Translations under genes and position numbers: made by a program
The notes under the pieces: model-generated
The model's input: only the letters and a program-made list of their open reading frames with translations
Told to the model about the DNA's origin: nothing
Databases searched by the model: none
Part shown: one piece after another, positions 34,601 to 42,454 of the stretch
How the letters are laid out: the number at the start of each line of letters is the position of its first letter
Position numbering within the stretch: the first letter of the stretch is position 1
Source of the DNA: Vicugna pacos
Taxonomy: Eukaryota > Chordata > Mammalia > Artiodactyla > Camelidae
NCBI RefSeq assembly: GCF_048564905.1
Contig: NC_132993.1
Span: 71,083,001 to 71,147,000, forward strand
Reading direction: 5' to 3'
DNA: 64,000 bases

Positions 34601-35908
34601 GGAAAAAAATTCGTGAAAGTGTGTTAAGTATACCAAGTTTGCTATTAAAATGTATCATTTTACTCCCATTTCAGGAAAAAAAGATGAGTGATTCCCAACG
34701 TTAAATGCCAGGGTACATTCTATGAAGAAATTGAGCTACCTCAGCCCCATAAAGAGATCATTCAATGAATGCCACCAATTCTAGGACAGCACCTCCCACA
34801 TTACATGTTAAATTCACTGCTTTCTCATTCTTAGTCTTATCATTTCTTAATTGCCTCCCCTGACCTATTCTGCTGTTTAACTCACTTCTTCCTGAAGGCT
34901 GTATATAAGTTAAACTTTTTAAGTCTTGCAAGTGAGTAGCTGCATGTGATAATCATGCACACAAGAGGTGAGAATTTCCCTTCTACCAGCAATTGAAAAT
35001 AATGTATAGTTTATTGATTACTTTTTATGTACCAGGATATGGCTAAACTCATCTAATGTTCAGTTCCATCCTAGGCGGTAGGTTCTTTATTTAACAGTCG
35101 CATTTTGCATATAAAGAAATGAGGCAGAAGAAGGTCAAGTAACTTGTAAAACGTTACATGGGTGGTATACGGTGGTGACAGGATTCAAATCCTAGTGGTC
35201 TGCTCCAGAACCTACAATCCTAGCCTTCCCAAGATAGTACTCAATGAATGAGTGAGTGGGAATTAGGATACTTTAAATGATTCACAATACTGTTTAGGCA
35301 TGCACCTCCTATGTGTATATACTGCACTATCTTAAAGATTTCAATTCTTCCCTAATCTTTCAGTGAGAAATTTTGGTCTTGGGAGATGGAGTCAGCAGAT
35401 ATTAGTGGCTGCTGAGAGAAGAATTCTTCACAAATCTAAGCTAAGCATTCAAGAATATAGAGTGACTGTGTCAGATTCACTAGAAAACAGTCAAGGAAAT
35501 TCATTAGTAGAATAGGGTGATAAGCAGTATTCAACATATATTTATTATGATGTTTTTAAGGGATATAAATTTATTAATCCAAACCATCTACCTCCTCTCC
35601 TCCTTTGTAAGTTATAAAGAACTTGAGATACTATTAATTATTGGTGACCCAGATGCCATGTATACACAGCTGCTAGACCAATGATTAATTATAAAAATAA
35701 TGTTCTCAAAATATTAGCTTTATAAAATATTTACCTTTCTATTGCTTTTTATTGGTCAAACTTATATTTCTAATTTTAACAGTCACTCAAGTTTTTATAA
35801 ACATTTTAACAAATTATTTTTTCCTTTTTTTCAGTGACAGGAATGCAATATCTATTCAACAGTCAGACAAGTGAAGTCAAGATGTTGAACAATTTAAAAA
35901 GAAAGTGA
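13499..35908 (+). CDS. CDHR3-like cadherin-related transmembrane protein, C-terminal 256 residues in seven exons
   Basis: Exons at 13499-13640, 13826-14079, 25778-25908, 26782-26844, 27562-27631, 30962-30998 and 35835-35908 total 771 nt, exactly 257 codons including the TGA stop, with matching phases at every junction. The product has, in order, an inter-cadherin calcium linker (NMNDEPPVC), a last cadherin repeat with a DKD motif, a Thr-rich stalk, a transmembrane helix and a short basic tail. The order NDExPxC, then NNxFT, Thr stalk, WxP-TM, HCxxC and DPVTG follows human CDHR3 as I recall it. Identity looks well below that expected for an orthologue, so a CDHR3 paralogue is inferred. The tail ends soon after the DPVTG block, whereas CDHR3 continues. 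Likely role: calcium-dependent adhesion or recognition at the cell surface, inferred from family only. N-terminal exons are not in view. Confidence 0.82.
13826..14079 (+). CDS. Exon B: rest of last cadherin repeat and Thr-rich stalk
   Basis: The acceptor is cataattctcag and the donor is gtaagt. The exon completes a split Gly codon and ends in phase 0. It encodes NTNNQFTLWRLG, an FQYD stretch, a beta-strand-like FQLLIEVTDELGG, a TVIIHVF strand, and then a Ser/Thr-rich stalk beginning PWTTMQPTSS. The NNxFT and LLIEVTD strands are typical cadherin-fold positions. The Thr-rich membrane-proximal stalk is also present in CDHR3 and could carry O-glycans (inference). The 11.7-kb intron that follows contains several L1 fragments. 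Confidence 0.86.
14080..15639 (+). other. Intron, no recognised element
   Basis: First part of the 11.7-kb intron between exons B and C. A+T-rich. I recognise no conserved element or exon. Confidence 0.45.
15640..17000 (+). mobile_element. Old L1 LINE remnant, ORF2 region
   Basis: Ordered L1 ORF2-like blocks in the sense direction, clearest from about 16200: ctttggttatttgaaaataa, cctaagagactatcatgaac, aaaacagtgtggtatgagtg, agaacagaataaagagttca, and an ataagaccaaaaaaggagcc block. Highly diverged with many indels, therefore an old copy. The boundaries are approximate. Confidence 0.6.
15980..16086. repeat. Imperfect palindrome, arms about 35 bp
   Basis: The left arm (15980-16014) and right arm (16053-16086) are reverse complements with a few mismatches. 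Both contain the agtatttttt-like end and aactgcatctcaaa, separated by a 38-nt loop. Weaker complementarity (attcat) extends outward after a short gap. Confidence 0.9.
17001..17679 (+). other. Intron, no recognised element
   Basis: Anonymous A+T-rich sequence between L1 fragments. Confidence 0.4.
17680..18312 (+). mobile_element. L1 LINE 3' end (first of two in tandem)
   Basis: Typical L1 ORF2-end and 3' UTR blocks in order: tgttcattgcagcattattt, caatggaatatattactcag, taacatgaatggaactagag, tagggaatatagtcaataac, tataacaggaactaacatag and gtcaattacactttaaaaat. It contains a short (TG)n run at about 17787-17808. Terminates in an A-rich tail. Confidence 0.8.
18313..18672 (+). mobile_element. L1 LINE 3' UTR (second of two in tandem)
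   Basis: Starts within the 3' UTR region (ggaagagatcagatttgtgg, ttaccagaagttggggttgg) that the first copy also covers, and ends catacaccttatatagtgct, gtcaattatatctcaataaa. It is a second, independent or duplicated, 3' end rather than a continuation. Confidence 0.72.
19751..19822. repeat. 30-bp tandem repeat, about 2.4 copies
   Basis: The period is 30, marked by accatttatcat / accatgtatcat starts at 19751, 19781 and 19811. The two full copies share ttgaaatttgtatttt and differ at two positions. Confidence 0.93.
21589..21610. repeat. 10-bp inverted repeat with 2-nt loop
   Basis: tttataatac, loop ga, gtattataaa. Can form a tight hairpin or cruciform. Confidence 0.9.
22560..22655 (-). repeat. 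MIR fragment, antisense
   Basis: aggagaaaactgagattcca then ctggtaagtggtagaaccag matches antisense MIR landmarks (gaggaaactgag, agtaagtggcagagcc). Confidence 0.5.
22656..24029 (+). other. Intron, no recognised element
   Basis: Mixed sequence, somewhat less A+T-rich at 22900-23300. No exon, repeat family or RNA gene recognised. Confidence 0.4.
24030..24372 (+). repeat. MIR SINE, nearly full length
   Basis: Sense order of MIR: acatggtctttagagacata, ttttgccatttagtgact, ttcagttttcctttgtaaat, then atatagtaagtgttcaataa at the 3' end. Diverged, with inserted bases in the middle. Confidence 0.6.
24374..24436. repeat. Purine-rich (GA/GGAA)n simple repeat
   Basis: Continuous purine tract: gagagagacagagacagaaa followed by ggaagggagggaggga units. 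Confidence 0.9.
24437..25777 (+). other. Intron before exon C, no recognised element
   Basis: No exon candidate other than exon C. A 106-codon frame at 24738-25058 has no family resemblance. It contains a CTCF-like motif on the minus strand. Confidence 0.4.
24973..24987 (-). promoter_or_regulatory. CTCF-like motif
   Basis: The minus strand reads CCAGCAGATGGCAGC, which fits the CTCF core pattern CCASYAGRKGGCRSY at all positions. Motif match only. Confidence 0.4.
25778..25908 (+). CDS. Exon C: end of stalk, transmembrane helix, first cytoplasmic residues
   Basis: The acceptor lies after a T-rich tract (tatatttctcag) and the donor is gtaaga. It starts in phase 0 and ends in phase 2. It encodes ITTSVLIKISYYWSPDNWIP followed by a hydrophobic stretch, AVLTLTGVLFVMCLYAIAWC, then LFK. 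The hydrophobic run of about 22 residues preceded by WxxxxWIP corresponds in position to the CDHR3 membrane segment. The only plausible donor before an in-frame TAA is AAAGA|GTAAGA, which fixes the outgoing phase. Confidence 0.85.
26782..26844 (+). CDS. Exon D: small 63-nt cytoplasmic exon (boundaries chosen by phase)
   Basis: Within a conserved-looking block at 26762-26852 there are three AG acceptors (before 26762, 26780 and 26782) and two GT donors (after 26844 and 26852). Only 26782 with 26844 fits the phase-2 ends of both neighbours. It gives a Glu across the junction, then FFPHCHKCQQIQVSLPRSLG, and an Arg across the next junction. The HCxxC motif matches the HCPCK found just after the membrane segment of CDHR3 as recalled. 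Using the more upstream acceptor or the stronger-looking donor AAG|GTAAAA breaks the frame. Skipping the exon entirely also keeps the frame open. Confidence 0.6.
27312..27333. repeat. Perfect 22-bp palindrome
   Basis: aaactattatt followed directly by its reverse complement aataatagttt, no loop. Lies in the intron between exons D and E... at 27312-27333, about 230 nt before exon E. Confidence 0.95.
27562..27631 (+). CDS. Exon E: cytoplasmic tail segment
   Basis: The acceptor is gtttttgatag and the donor is gtaagg. It takes a phase-2 input and ends in phase 0. It encodes HGNLVNSDPKPNMKPNLLPR followed by NHQ. The other two frames hit stops within about 24 nt, so the frame is well determined. 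The segment is polar, Asn/Pro-rich and probably disordered. No known motif is seen. Confidence 0.76.
27632..29540 (+). other. Intron, CT-rich old repeat candidate from about 28650
   Basis: From about 28650 to 29520 the plus strand is pyrimidine-rich and slightly richer in G+C, like an ancient interspersed repeat that I cannot assign. Open frames at 28469-29152 follow from this composition. Contains the hairpin at 28634-28657. Confidence 0.35.
28634..28657. repeat. 9-bp inverted repeat with 6-nt loop
   Basis: aagcgtggt, loop atacaa, accacgctt. The stem carries a CpG in each arm in a CpG-poor setting. Confidence 0.93.
29557..29769 (+). mobile_element. 5'-truncated L1, ungulate 3' end, with 16-bp target-site duplication
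   Basis: Sequence from gggatagactgggatttt through tagcacagggaaatatacac to atttgacacaacattgtaaa and aatcaataaaaaatg is the 3' UTR of ungulate L1. It is flanked by the exact duplication aaaattcactgagggg at 29541-29556 and 29770-29785. About 213 bp. The intact duplication suggests a comparatively recent insertion. Confidence 0.85.
29786..30961 (+). other. Intron, CT-rich repeat-like sequence
   Basis: Pyrimidine-rich to about 30600, with a (CT)n run at about 30272-30308. Resembles the unassigned old repeat seen at 28.65-29.5 kb, which the L1 at 29.56 kb may have split. A 127-codon frame here has no domain. Confidence 0.35.
30962..30998 (+). CDS. Exon F: 37-nt micro-exon, start of WW-like DPVTG block
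   Basis: The acceptor is ttattttgttccag and the donor is gtaaga. Phase 0 in, phase 1 out. It encodes PSMVYDGCATDP, with the final G joining the next exon to give Val. CDHR3 has a closely similar FDGEAIDPV run as recalled, so despite its small size the exon is convincing. Confidence 0.8.
30999..31494 (+). other. Intron, no recognised element
   Basis: A+T-rich, nothing recognised. Confidence 0.4.
31495..31690 (-). repeat. MIR SINE, antisense
   Basis: gagcatgtactaagtcgcag, tattattattattccaatat and aaggaaacggagacttgggg follow the order of antisense MIR. Confidence 0.5.
31780..32105 (+). repeat. L2 LINE 3' part
   Basis: Ordered L2-like blocks: gtctgatgccctttctaggc, gctcagatgtcacattccct, ggataactttccttgaatgg, actgtaaacttcttgggaga, and tctccagtgccaaccaaata. 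Old mammal-wide LINE. Confidence 0.6.
32320..32352. repeat. (CT)n/(GT)n simple repeat
   Basis: ctctctctctctctctctc followed by atgtgtgtatgtgta. Confidence 0.85.
32440..32530 (+). repeat. MIR fragment
   Basis: aatgtaggcttgggaataag, agaatcacagcttcatt, ttcctcagttgtaaataaga: sense MIR landmarks, diverged. Confidence 0.4.
32531..34999 (+). other. Intron, mostly anonymous; CpG-bearing patch at 33865-33975
   Basis: A+T-rich with no gene or named repeat recognised. The patch at 33865-33975 differs sharply in composition from its surroundings and is treated as a finding. Confidence 0.4.
33865..33975. other. CpG-bearing unexplained patch
   Basis: About 110 bp with several CpGs (accccgagccgtggaggcga, tgctacgcgaaagaggcc) inside CpG-poor intron. 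All-strand reading gives an open plus-strand frame, but I recognise no gene, repeat or RNA. Candidates are a small retrocopy fragment or a conserved noncoding block. Confidence 0.4.
35000..35230 (-). repeat. MIR SINE, antisense
   Basis: Clear antisense MIR order: tttttatgtaccaggatatg, aagaaatgaggcagaagaag, caagtaacttgtaaaacgtt, and gacaggattcaaatcctagt. Confidence 0.65.
35231..35834 (+). other. Intron before the last exon, no recognised element
   Basis: Anonymous sequence. The final 130 bases are T-rich, including the polypyrimidine tract of the last acceptor. Confidence 0.4.
35835..35908 (+). CDS. Exon G coding part: terminal residues and stop
   Basis: A long T-rich tract ending in tcag precedes the exon. 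Joined to exon F it reads DPVTGMQYLFNSQTSEVKML then NNLKRK and TGA at 35906-35908. The DPVTG-x-x-Y-x-FNS-x-T spacing matches CDHR3 (recalled as DPVTGETYEFNSKTG). The end KRK is basic. CDHR3 runs on for several dozen residues past this point, so this paralogue has a shorter tail. Confidence 0.84.
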
Positions 35909-36030
35909 TTCTAGTGGAAGACGTTTGACTTTCACCAGCATAAAGGTCACCATATCATCATGTCACTTTCTGTATTTGAAAAGGTCTTCTGAAAATACAG
36001 CTTTCACAATAAAACAGTATCTTTTTTAAA
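35909..36030 (+). other. 3' UTR of the cadherin-related gene
   Basis: A short 3' UTR is inferred from the stop at 35906-35908 to just past the first AATAAA. No repeat is seen within it. The exact cleavage site cannot be fixed from sequence, and a longer 3' UTR is possible. Confidence 0.6.
36008..36013 (+). promoter_or_regulatory. Polyadenylation signal AATAAA
   Basis: Canonical hexamer about 100 nt after the stop codon, followed by a T-rich stretch (atcttttttaaa) suited to a downstream element. Confidence 0.62.
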
Positions 36031-36589
36031 CATAACTGTCATATTTTCGAAGATCTGATTTGCACTGCTGCAACTATGCAAAGGGTTATATGCTGCAGAG
36101 ATGTGATTGTTTTTAACTAAAAAATTTACAACAGACTAGCCACCAATAGAAAATAAATTGAGGATTCCAATCATGTTCAGACTGTGATTGTATTGCTGTA
36201 ACTAACATTAAATTAAGGCATTTAAAAATAGAAATCATTCATATGAAGTAGTTCATAAACTGAAAAATGTATCATGAAATAAGACTGAAATATTTATTAG
36301 ACTACTCAGAAACTGGATTTGATTCTTTTTCAAAGAACAAGATCAAATATCTCAGTGGTAAACAATTTCATACCTTTCTGATGAACTTGTCTGGTAAGTT
36401 TTGAGACTAACCCATGTGCTTACTTAGTCCCAGTATCCTAACGTATTTCAAAAGTTTTGAATTCTACTGCAAAATTAATGCTATTTTATGAGTGTAGCCA
36501 TACTGAAAGAAAAAAAGGAGAGGGGCAAGTTTGTACTTGCTTAGGCTTTTCCTAAGTCACATTAGTGTCTTAGGTGAGGTTGTAAAACA
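36031..36589. other. No recognised element downstream of the gene
   Basis: A+T-rich flank after the poly(A) signal. Confidence 0.4.
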
Positions 36590-37400
36590 ATTCCCAAGGA
36601 GAAATTTGTTTGCCGGCCGTTTACTGCAGGAGTGCTTTGAGGAACAACACCTAAGGCAGTGAGAGGAGAACTGTGACACACTTCAACAGAGGACTCGTGA
36701 GAGGTTCCAGCCTAGAGTGAAAGTAATCTAGAATAGTCAGTAAGGAAGGGAGTCCTAAAACAGCAGTTTGGGCTTCCAGACCAACTGCAGCAGAAGTCCC
36801 TTTTCTGCTTTCAGTCAGATACTGAGTTAGCTCACAGTGAAGCTAACTCAGACTTTTAGCTCCTCCAACCCACACTGCCTTATAAGTACGAGTGCAACTG
36901 CAAGACATAGAGGCCTGGGCCACAGACCATGCAGCTAACTTGTGCCCTCTGGCTCCGTATATCTGTGATCATGGATATACTTTGTTTCACCCTGAATTGT
37001 TTTTGGTTCCACCCAGCTTTGGACTCAACAGGTCTGACGGAACTCGGCTCACAATGGGCAGCCGTAGCCCCATGGTTACTTAGTACTGCATGATCAGACA
37101 GTTTATTTCTAGCACAGCCGGAGCTGCTTTTCTGAATGGTGGGGGGCTTTCTCCTGCAGACAACATGATGTTACCATTAAACAGTATGGGTTTACATTGC
37201 CATTCTTTTATTGAGGTTTTCCACAAATTCCACGTGATGCCTCTCTCACCACAGATTCCTTTGGTATCACGGACTCCTGCCGGATTGCATGCCCAGGAGG
37301 CAGGGCTCTTACCCTACAGCCAACACCTGCTGCAGAGCCCTTTCTTGCTCTGGGCCCCACTCACATTTGTCATCTTTTAGTGTCACCTAGTAAATACATC
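36590..37400 (+). other. Unassigned higher-GC segment
   Basis: About 800 bp clearly richer in G+C than both flanks, with consecutive open frames at 36892-37083 (63 codons) and 37090-37380 (96 codons). No domain is recognised. It could be an old LTR-type repeat or a retrocopy. Contains a perfect 11-bp stem at 36822-36851. Confidence 0.3.
36822..36851. repeat. Perfect 11-bp inverted repeat with 8-nt loop
   Basis: ctgagttagct (36822-36832), loop cacagtga, agctaactcag (36841-36851). Confidence 0.95.
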
Positions 37401-37964
37401 AATGTGGGAAGTGCAAAGTGAAACCATTTTCCTTTACTTTAGGGGGAATGTCTCAGCCACCCCAAACCATGAGAAGATGAAAAAAATTACAAGGTAGCTG
37501 GCCCCTGAGTCTCTGTAAGATTTATTTCCCATCCTCTGGTGTGTGCATGTGTCTTACCAGCTTTCTCACCACTTTTGGCTAATCTATATAATTAACATGA
37601 TGAAGTAGATACAAAAGAACGGTGTGATCTTATGTCCAGATAATCTTGGACAGTTTAGAGTATATTATGACAGAAAGAGACAGAATTAACTTAAACCAGA
37701 ACAAGACAATAAATATAATGTTATTTTTAATTCTATGAATGTAAACTCATCTCATATGGATAAAAATAATGTGTTCACCAAATAAATGTCCTTTTACCAT
37801 TTGCCTGAGACTATGTTGATTTGCTCTAGCAGAGCTGCCACATTCAATCCAGCAGCTAAAACAGGGCCTACTTCTTGGCTGAGTTTGAGAGTTCCCTCAC
37901 TCACAAGAAGCCACCGAATTTTTGTAAAGGGAATATTCGTGAATTAAATAGGGCTTGTATGAAG
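37401..37964. other. No recognised element
   Basis: Anonymous sequence between the higher-GC segment and an L1 fragment. Confidence 0.35.
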
Positions 37965-38480
37965 AGACATTTTAAAGCATTTTATAGCAGCCCTGTTTAT
38001 AGTAGCAAAACTATGGAACTAAATCAAACGCCACCCATCAGAATGCAGATGAATATATTGTGGATGGGCCCAGAGTGGGATATCACAGTACATTAATGAG
38101 CTATAGTGACAGGCAACAAGACAGATTTATGATAGCAATACAATACTGGTTGAATCTTAAGCTCTACCATTTAATTTAAAAAGGAACTTTTGACATGCAT
38201 GACACTTTTGTAAAGGTTAAAATAGCTAAAATCACACACACACACACACACTTTTTAGTTACAAATGTAAATGTGATAAATATTTACAGTAAATAACCTA
38301 AAATGAAAGTTATAGGCAAGGGAATAATGAGCCCAGAATTTGGAAAAAATGATTATTTCTGAGCCAGGAGGATGGGAGGTGGAAGGAACCATATAGTAAA
38401 TTGTTATTTATTGTGAATATTTTTACTTTGCTTTGGGGCTGTGATTTTTACATTATTAAAAATAAATAACAAACTAAATA
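37965..38480 (+). mobile_element. Old L1 LINE 3' fragment
   Basis: Sense L1 blocks: ttttatagcagccctgttta, tagtagcaaaactatggaac, cacccatcagaatgcagatg, cagtacattaatgagctata, with a diverged 3' UTR and a short (CA)n run at about 38234-38251. Confidence 0.62.
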
Positions 38481-39865
38481 AAAGTCATTCATACACGGAA
38501 AAAAGAACAGGGCTCATATAGGGACCACCACCATCCTTTGTATCTTTAAGGGCAGCTATAATCCCTGTCATGGCCCATCTACTCCTAGATGGTGATACTG
38601 TTTTTTATTTACTATCTCTGCCACAGAGAGGGCAGTTTCAGAGACTAACATTTGGTGTTTGCAACAGGCTAAGTAACTAATGTTGTAGTTTTTCCAACAA
38701 TCAAGTATATCCATCATGAAAACAGATCTGGGCGCGATGTCAGTGCTCAAAATGTGGGAGTGAGCTGAGAAGACTGAAAGTGAGGGGAACTTGGGCTGGG
38801 ATTCCACTTATTTTACCTGGCCTCTGTGAGCCCTTAAGTCTGATGCTTGCTGCATGGTGATGCTTCCCCAGAAATTCATTTTAACTTGAATTCTGTACTC
38901 AACAGTTGTCTAAACGTCTGGTTCCCCTGTTTACAGTGATCATGTACAGAAGAAAATGACCTGTTTTCTGTGGAGAAAGAGCTACTAGGGGAATTATTGC
39001 CATATATACCTTCTGCAGTATTAATGTTTTTCTTTTTTTCTTCCTCACGAGGACCCAGCCACTCCTTCCGTTAATTGGTTCTGGATCTTCAAAATATCTC
39101 AGCTCTAAGGACTGGGCATGGGATCATAACTCTTTATTGAGATGGCTGCCCTAAATCTCCAGATCATGCATCTTTGAATTCTTTTAGTTGTATAAACTGT
39201 GAAATGCCCAGACTGGCTGTCCGTCTATCTTGTACATGGAATAGCGTATCATAGCATCCATCTCCGTAACTCTCTGTGGGCACTTCCAGCTGCTACTCTG
39301 ACCATGCTGCTCATTACAATGTTTCTTGTTTCTGACTCTTGAGAGTGTAGGTTGTCTCATTTTGGTCTTATGTTACCCTCATTGCAATAGAGGTGGTCAA
39401 TTCTGTAACAAAGACTCCTACTATCAACTCTGTCCTAAAGAAAAACAGGCACCAATAAGGTTCTTAATGGGATGCCATCTCACCAACAGATTCCTTATTG
39501 ATTTAATAAATGCAGTGCTCCCTGGGGTATCCTGTGGATAATCGCTGGGAGGTAGGTTTTCTGCCCTTATATAGTATATTGCCTCTAGAATACCATTTGG
39601 TCCCTTTCCAAATATGAAATATTGAACCCTATACCAAGAAAATTCTGTAGTTTTTACTCCATTTCATGTGTTTTTTTTATTTTCCTAAGCTTCCAGGAGC
39701 ACGTTAACACTGTTTCCTGTGGTCCTTGCCAGGGTAATAACCACCATTGTCATATCAATAAATTCTCCCTTATCAATTTTATGTTCCAGAGCTCTAGATC
39801 CATCATCCTCAGCATCATCAGAATTTAGTGTCATATACACTCTTGCAGCTTCTGCTGGCACGTGG
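38481..39865. other. No gene recognised; possible old LTR-element internal sequence
   Basis: Moderate-GC sequence lying directly before an MLT1-type LTR start. It may be internal sequence of an old MaLR element, but I could not match specific blocks. Confidence 0.25.
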
Positions 39866-39912
39866 CTAGGTGCTATGGTCTGAATGTTTGTGTCCCCTCA
39901 AAATTCACATGA
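39866..39912 (+). mobile_element. MLT1-type LTR 5' fragment (ERVL-MaLR)
   Basis: gctatggtctgaatgtttgt followed by gtcccctcaaaattcacatg is the characteristic start of MLT1 LTRs. Similarity is lost after about 45 bp. Old, fragmentary fossil. Confidence 0.6.
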
Positions 39913-42450
39913 TATTTTGTTATAGGATTCACAATATACTAAGATACCAGGTTTTGCAACTTCTCTGGTAGATTGTCATTTTTCTTCCCTGGCAGAATCA
40001 GTATTTCCCCAGTTGAGTTATGTTTTGATTTTACCCTAATTATTGGTCGGGTAGCACAGGAGAGGTGCTAGAGATCAATCCTAAATGACATGCAAGTTAA
40101 ATTGCAAATGGTTGTCTTCAAGCCAATGGGGTCAGGGAGTAGGGGCAGTGCTCATCTTCAACAGGGAGGAATGGGGCACTTTTATAGGTCCAGGGGAGAC
40201 TTAGTTTCAAGTTCGTCAAGTGTATCATCCACATGTCTTGATTCCAAATTTTATTTTTTTACAATCAAGGTCCTAATCTTGGGGGGGCCAGACCTGCTTG
40301 GGTTGAGAATTAGATTTTCACTAGAGCTCTGCTACCTTTATAGATATACTCTGGATCTGAGCCTGGTTTTATCTGATCTCTGGCTGCTAAAGATAACAGA
40401 TGAGAATATCTCAGGAATTCAGTGACTAAATTCCTAAGCTCTCAAATGGTGCCTCACCTATCTTCAATAACCAAGCTCTGGGTGTAATATTTCCTTCCTT
40501 TTGTCTTCTTTTTTCTGCTGTCAGGATAGGCGAGAATTATATCAATTGATATCTGCATATGTTAAGACTGATTATTAGGGGAAGCCCTCTCAGATGTTGT
40601 GTTTTTATAGCTATCTCCTAAATAAAGACAATGATTTCATTCAAAGTAAGATAACCATCAAAAAGACCTTTTGCTAATTATTATCCAAGTGACAACCTTT
40701 TAATATGATTATTTCAAAAAAGTAAAGCTTTCCCTTCATTTCTGGTCTTCAAATCTGATCAGGTTTGTTTTAGTTTTCAAAATTTCATCAAAATTAGCCT
40801 ACTTTAGCTAATGCTGCATACTGAAAATGTTTGATGATTTCCTTCCAAGAAAGGATTAACAGGAAGCATCTTTTTTCCCTACATAATTCATACATTAAAA
40901 ATATCTACATAGAATCTCTCTTTACATTAACTTGATATAGAAAAAATCATGTGATATTATTTTAATTATTACATAATTGCACTGGATTCTAAAATTTTTG
41001 AAAAACTATGTAAAAGTTTGTTAGTTTAAAACACCACCACAAAATTGTGAAGAATGAAAGGGAAGATAGTTGGGAAAGTGTACTGGATACTCTGAGGAAA
41101 GGCATTATGTTAAATCTCCTATTTGTTCAAGTGAGATTCACAGCTAACATACGCCACCTAGTGGCACTAAAAGAAGTTTCACTTACAAATTCCTAACATA
41201 CTGCATTGCTCAGCGTTCTACACTTCTCAGTTTATTTTTGTGAATCTTTATATATGACACCCTGTGGGAAAAGTACAACAGATTTTTTTCCCTAAACCTC
41301 TTACAAAGCACTGTTTTATGGATAAAATGTTATGAGAAAGTTAAAATTATGGTGTCCTTAAATCATAATGCAATCTATTTTAGCCTGAACCTCTCTTCAT
41401 GAAATTCAACTACAAGATTATCAAACCAGAAACCTCCTGCTCCCATGACACACTAATATAAATATACTTTCAGGGTGACACAGTAAGTAAATGGTGAAAT
41501 GTTATGTTAGAAAAAAATCTGTAAACTAGTTCAGTTTCCACACTATAGTTTCTTTTTTTAAAAAATACAAAATTAAAAAGCTTTCAAGTTTAAATTTCAT
41601 GGAATTTCTTGCCATGCCTTTCTTTAAAACCTGTCCAGCTGTCTTGTCTAACATATATCACACCTTTGACTTAAAAGCATTTATCATACCCATTCTTCAT
41701 GCCTCACACTTGACATGGGAAAATTTTGTGACAGAATAGAAGCCTTTAGAAACGTGGTCTGTGTTCTGTAACAAGGACCTAATACCAGGGAACATGATAA
41801 TCCTAGTTCTTGCCTTGTGACCAGGTAACCTCAGAAAACTGACTAGCTCAATAACAAGAAAATCACCTCTGCAGAGATATAATGAAGACACAAGATGGAG
41901 TTATACTTTCAAAACAAAGCTGGCGGGGAAAGTTATTTCTAAATAAATTTTAATAACCTCAAAGTCATTTCTAAAGACTGGTACTAAAGAAATTGTGAAT
42001 TACATTTTAATGGATAAAGAGAGGTATGCTTATTTTGTAGTAGACAGTTTTCATTGGCATTGGAATTCTGTTGTTCTTCCCACCCTGCATAGATCACACG
42101 GAGCTACAATCAGAAGTGATTTGGAGGTAGCAGACATTTAAACAATGATTGCTGACTATGATCAGATGTAAATGACAGTGTCAGAGAACACAGCATTTTA
42201 AGAAAGCTAGAGCAGAATTTTCCCCCCAAACTCAAATAAGCTTCTGCAAAAAGAGTTAACGACAAGAAACAACGAAAGAAACACATCTTGATTTGGATGA
42301 TATGAATCATTGTTATATTAAAGCTAATATAATTTGAAAAGTAAAAGAAAATACCCTATTTTATGATTTGGATAGTTTAAAAATTATAGCTAAAAACATT
42401 AATGTTCTAAGATTTCAGTAAACATAAGATTTTTTTTTAATGTTTACCTT
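39913..42450. other. No gene recognised
   Basis: The part to about 40450 is moderately GC-rich and could be old LTR-element internal sequence (low confidence). The rest is A+T-rich anonymous sequence. A CTCF-like motif lies at 41152. Confidence 0.35.
41152..41164 (-). promoter_or_regulatory. CTCF-like motif
   Basis: The minus strand reads CCACTAGGTGGCG, which fits the CTCF core CCASYAGRKGGCR at all thirteen positions. Motif match only. Confidence 0.42.
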
Positions 42451-42454
42451 CATT

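Noticed and set aside
13499-35908. Assignment of the gene as CDHR3 itself
   Set aside because: The motif order matches, but the residues differ too much from CDHR3 as recalled for an orthologue within placental mammals, and the tail is shorter.
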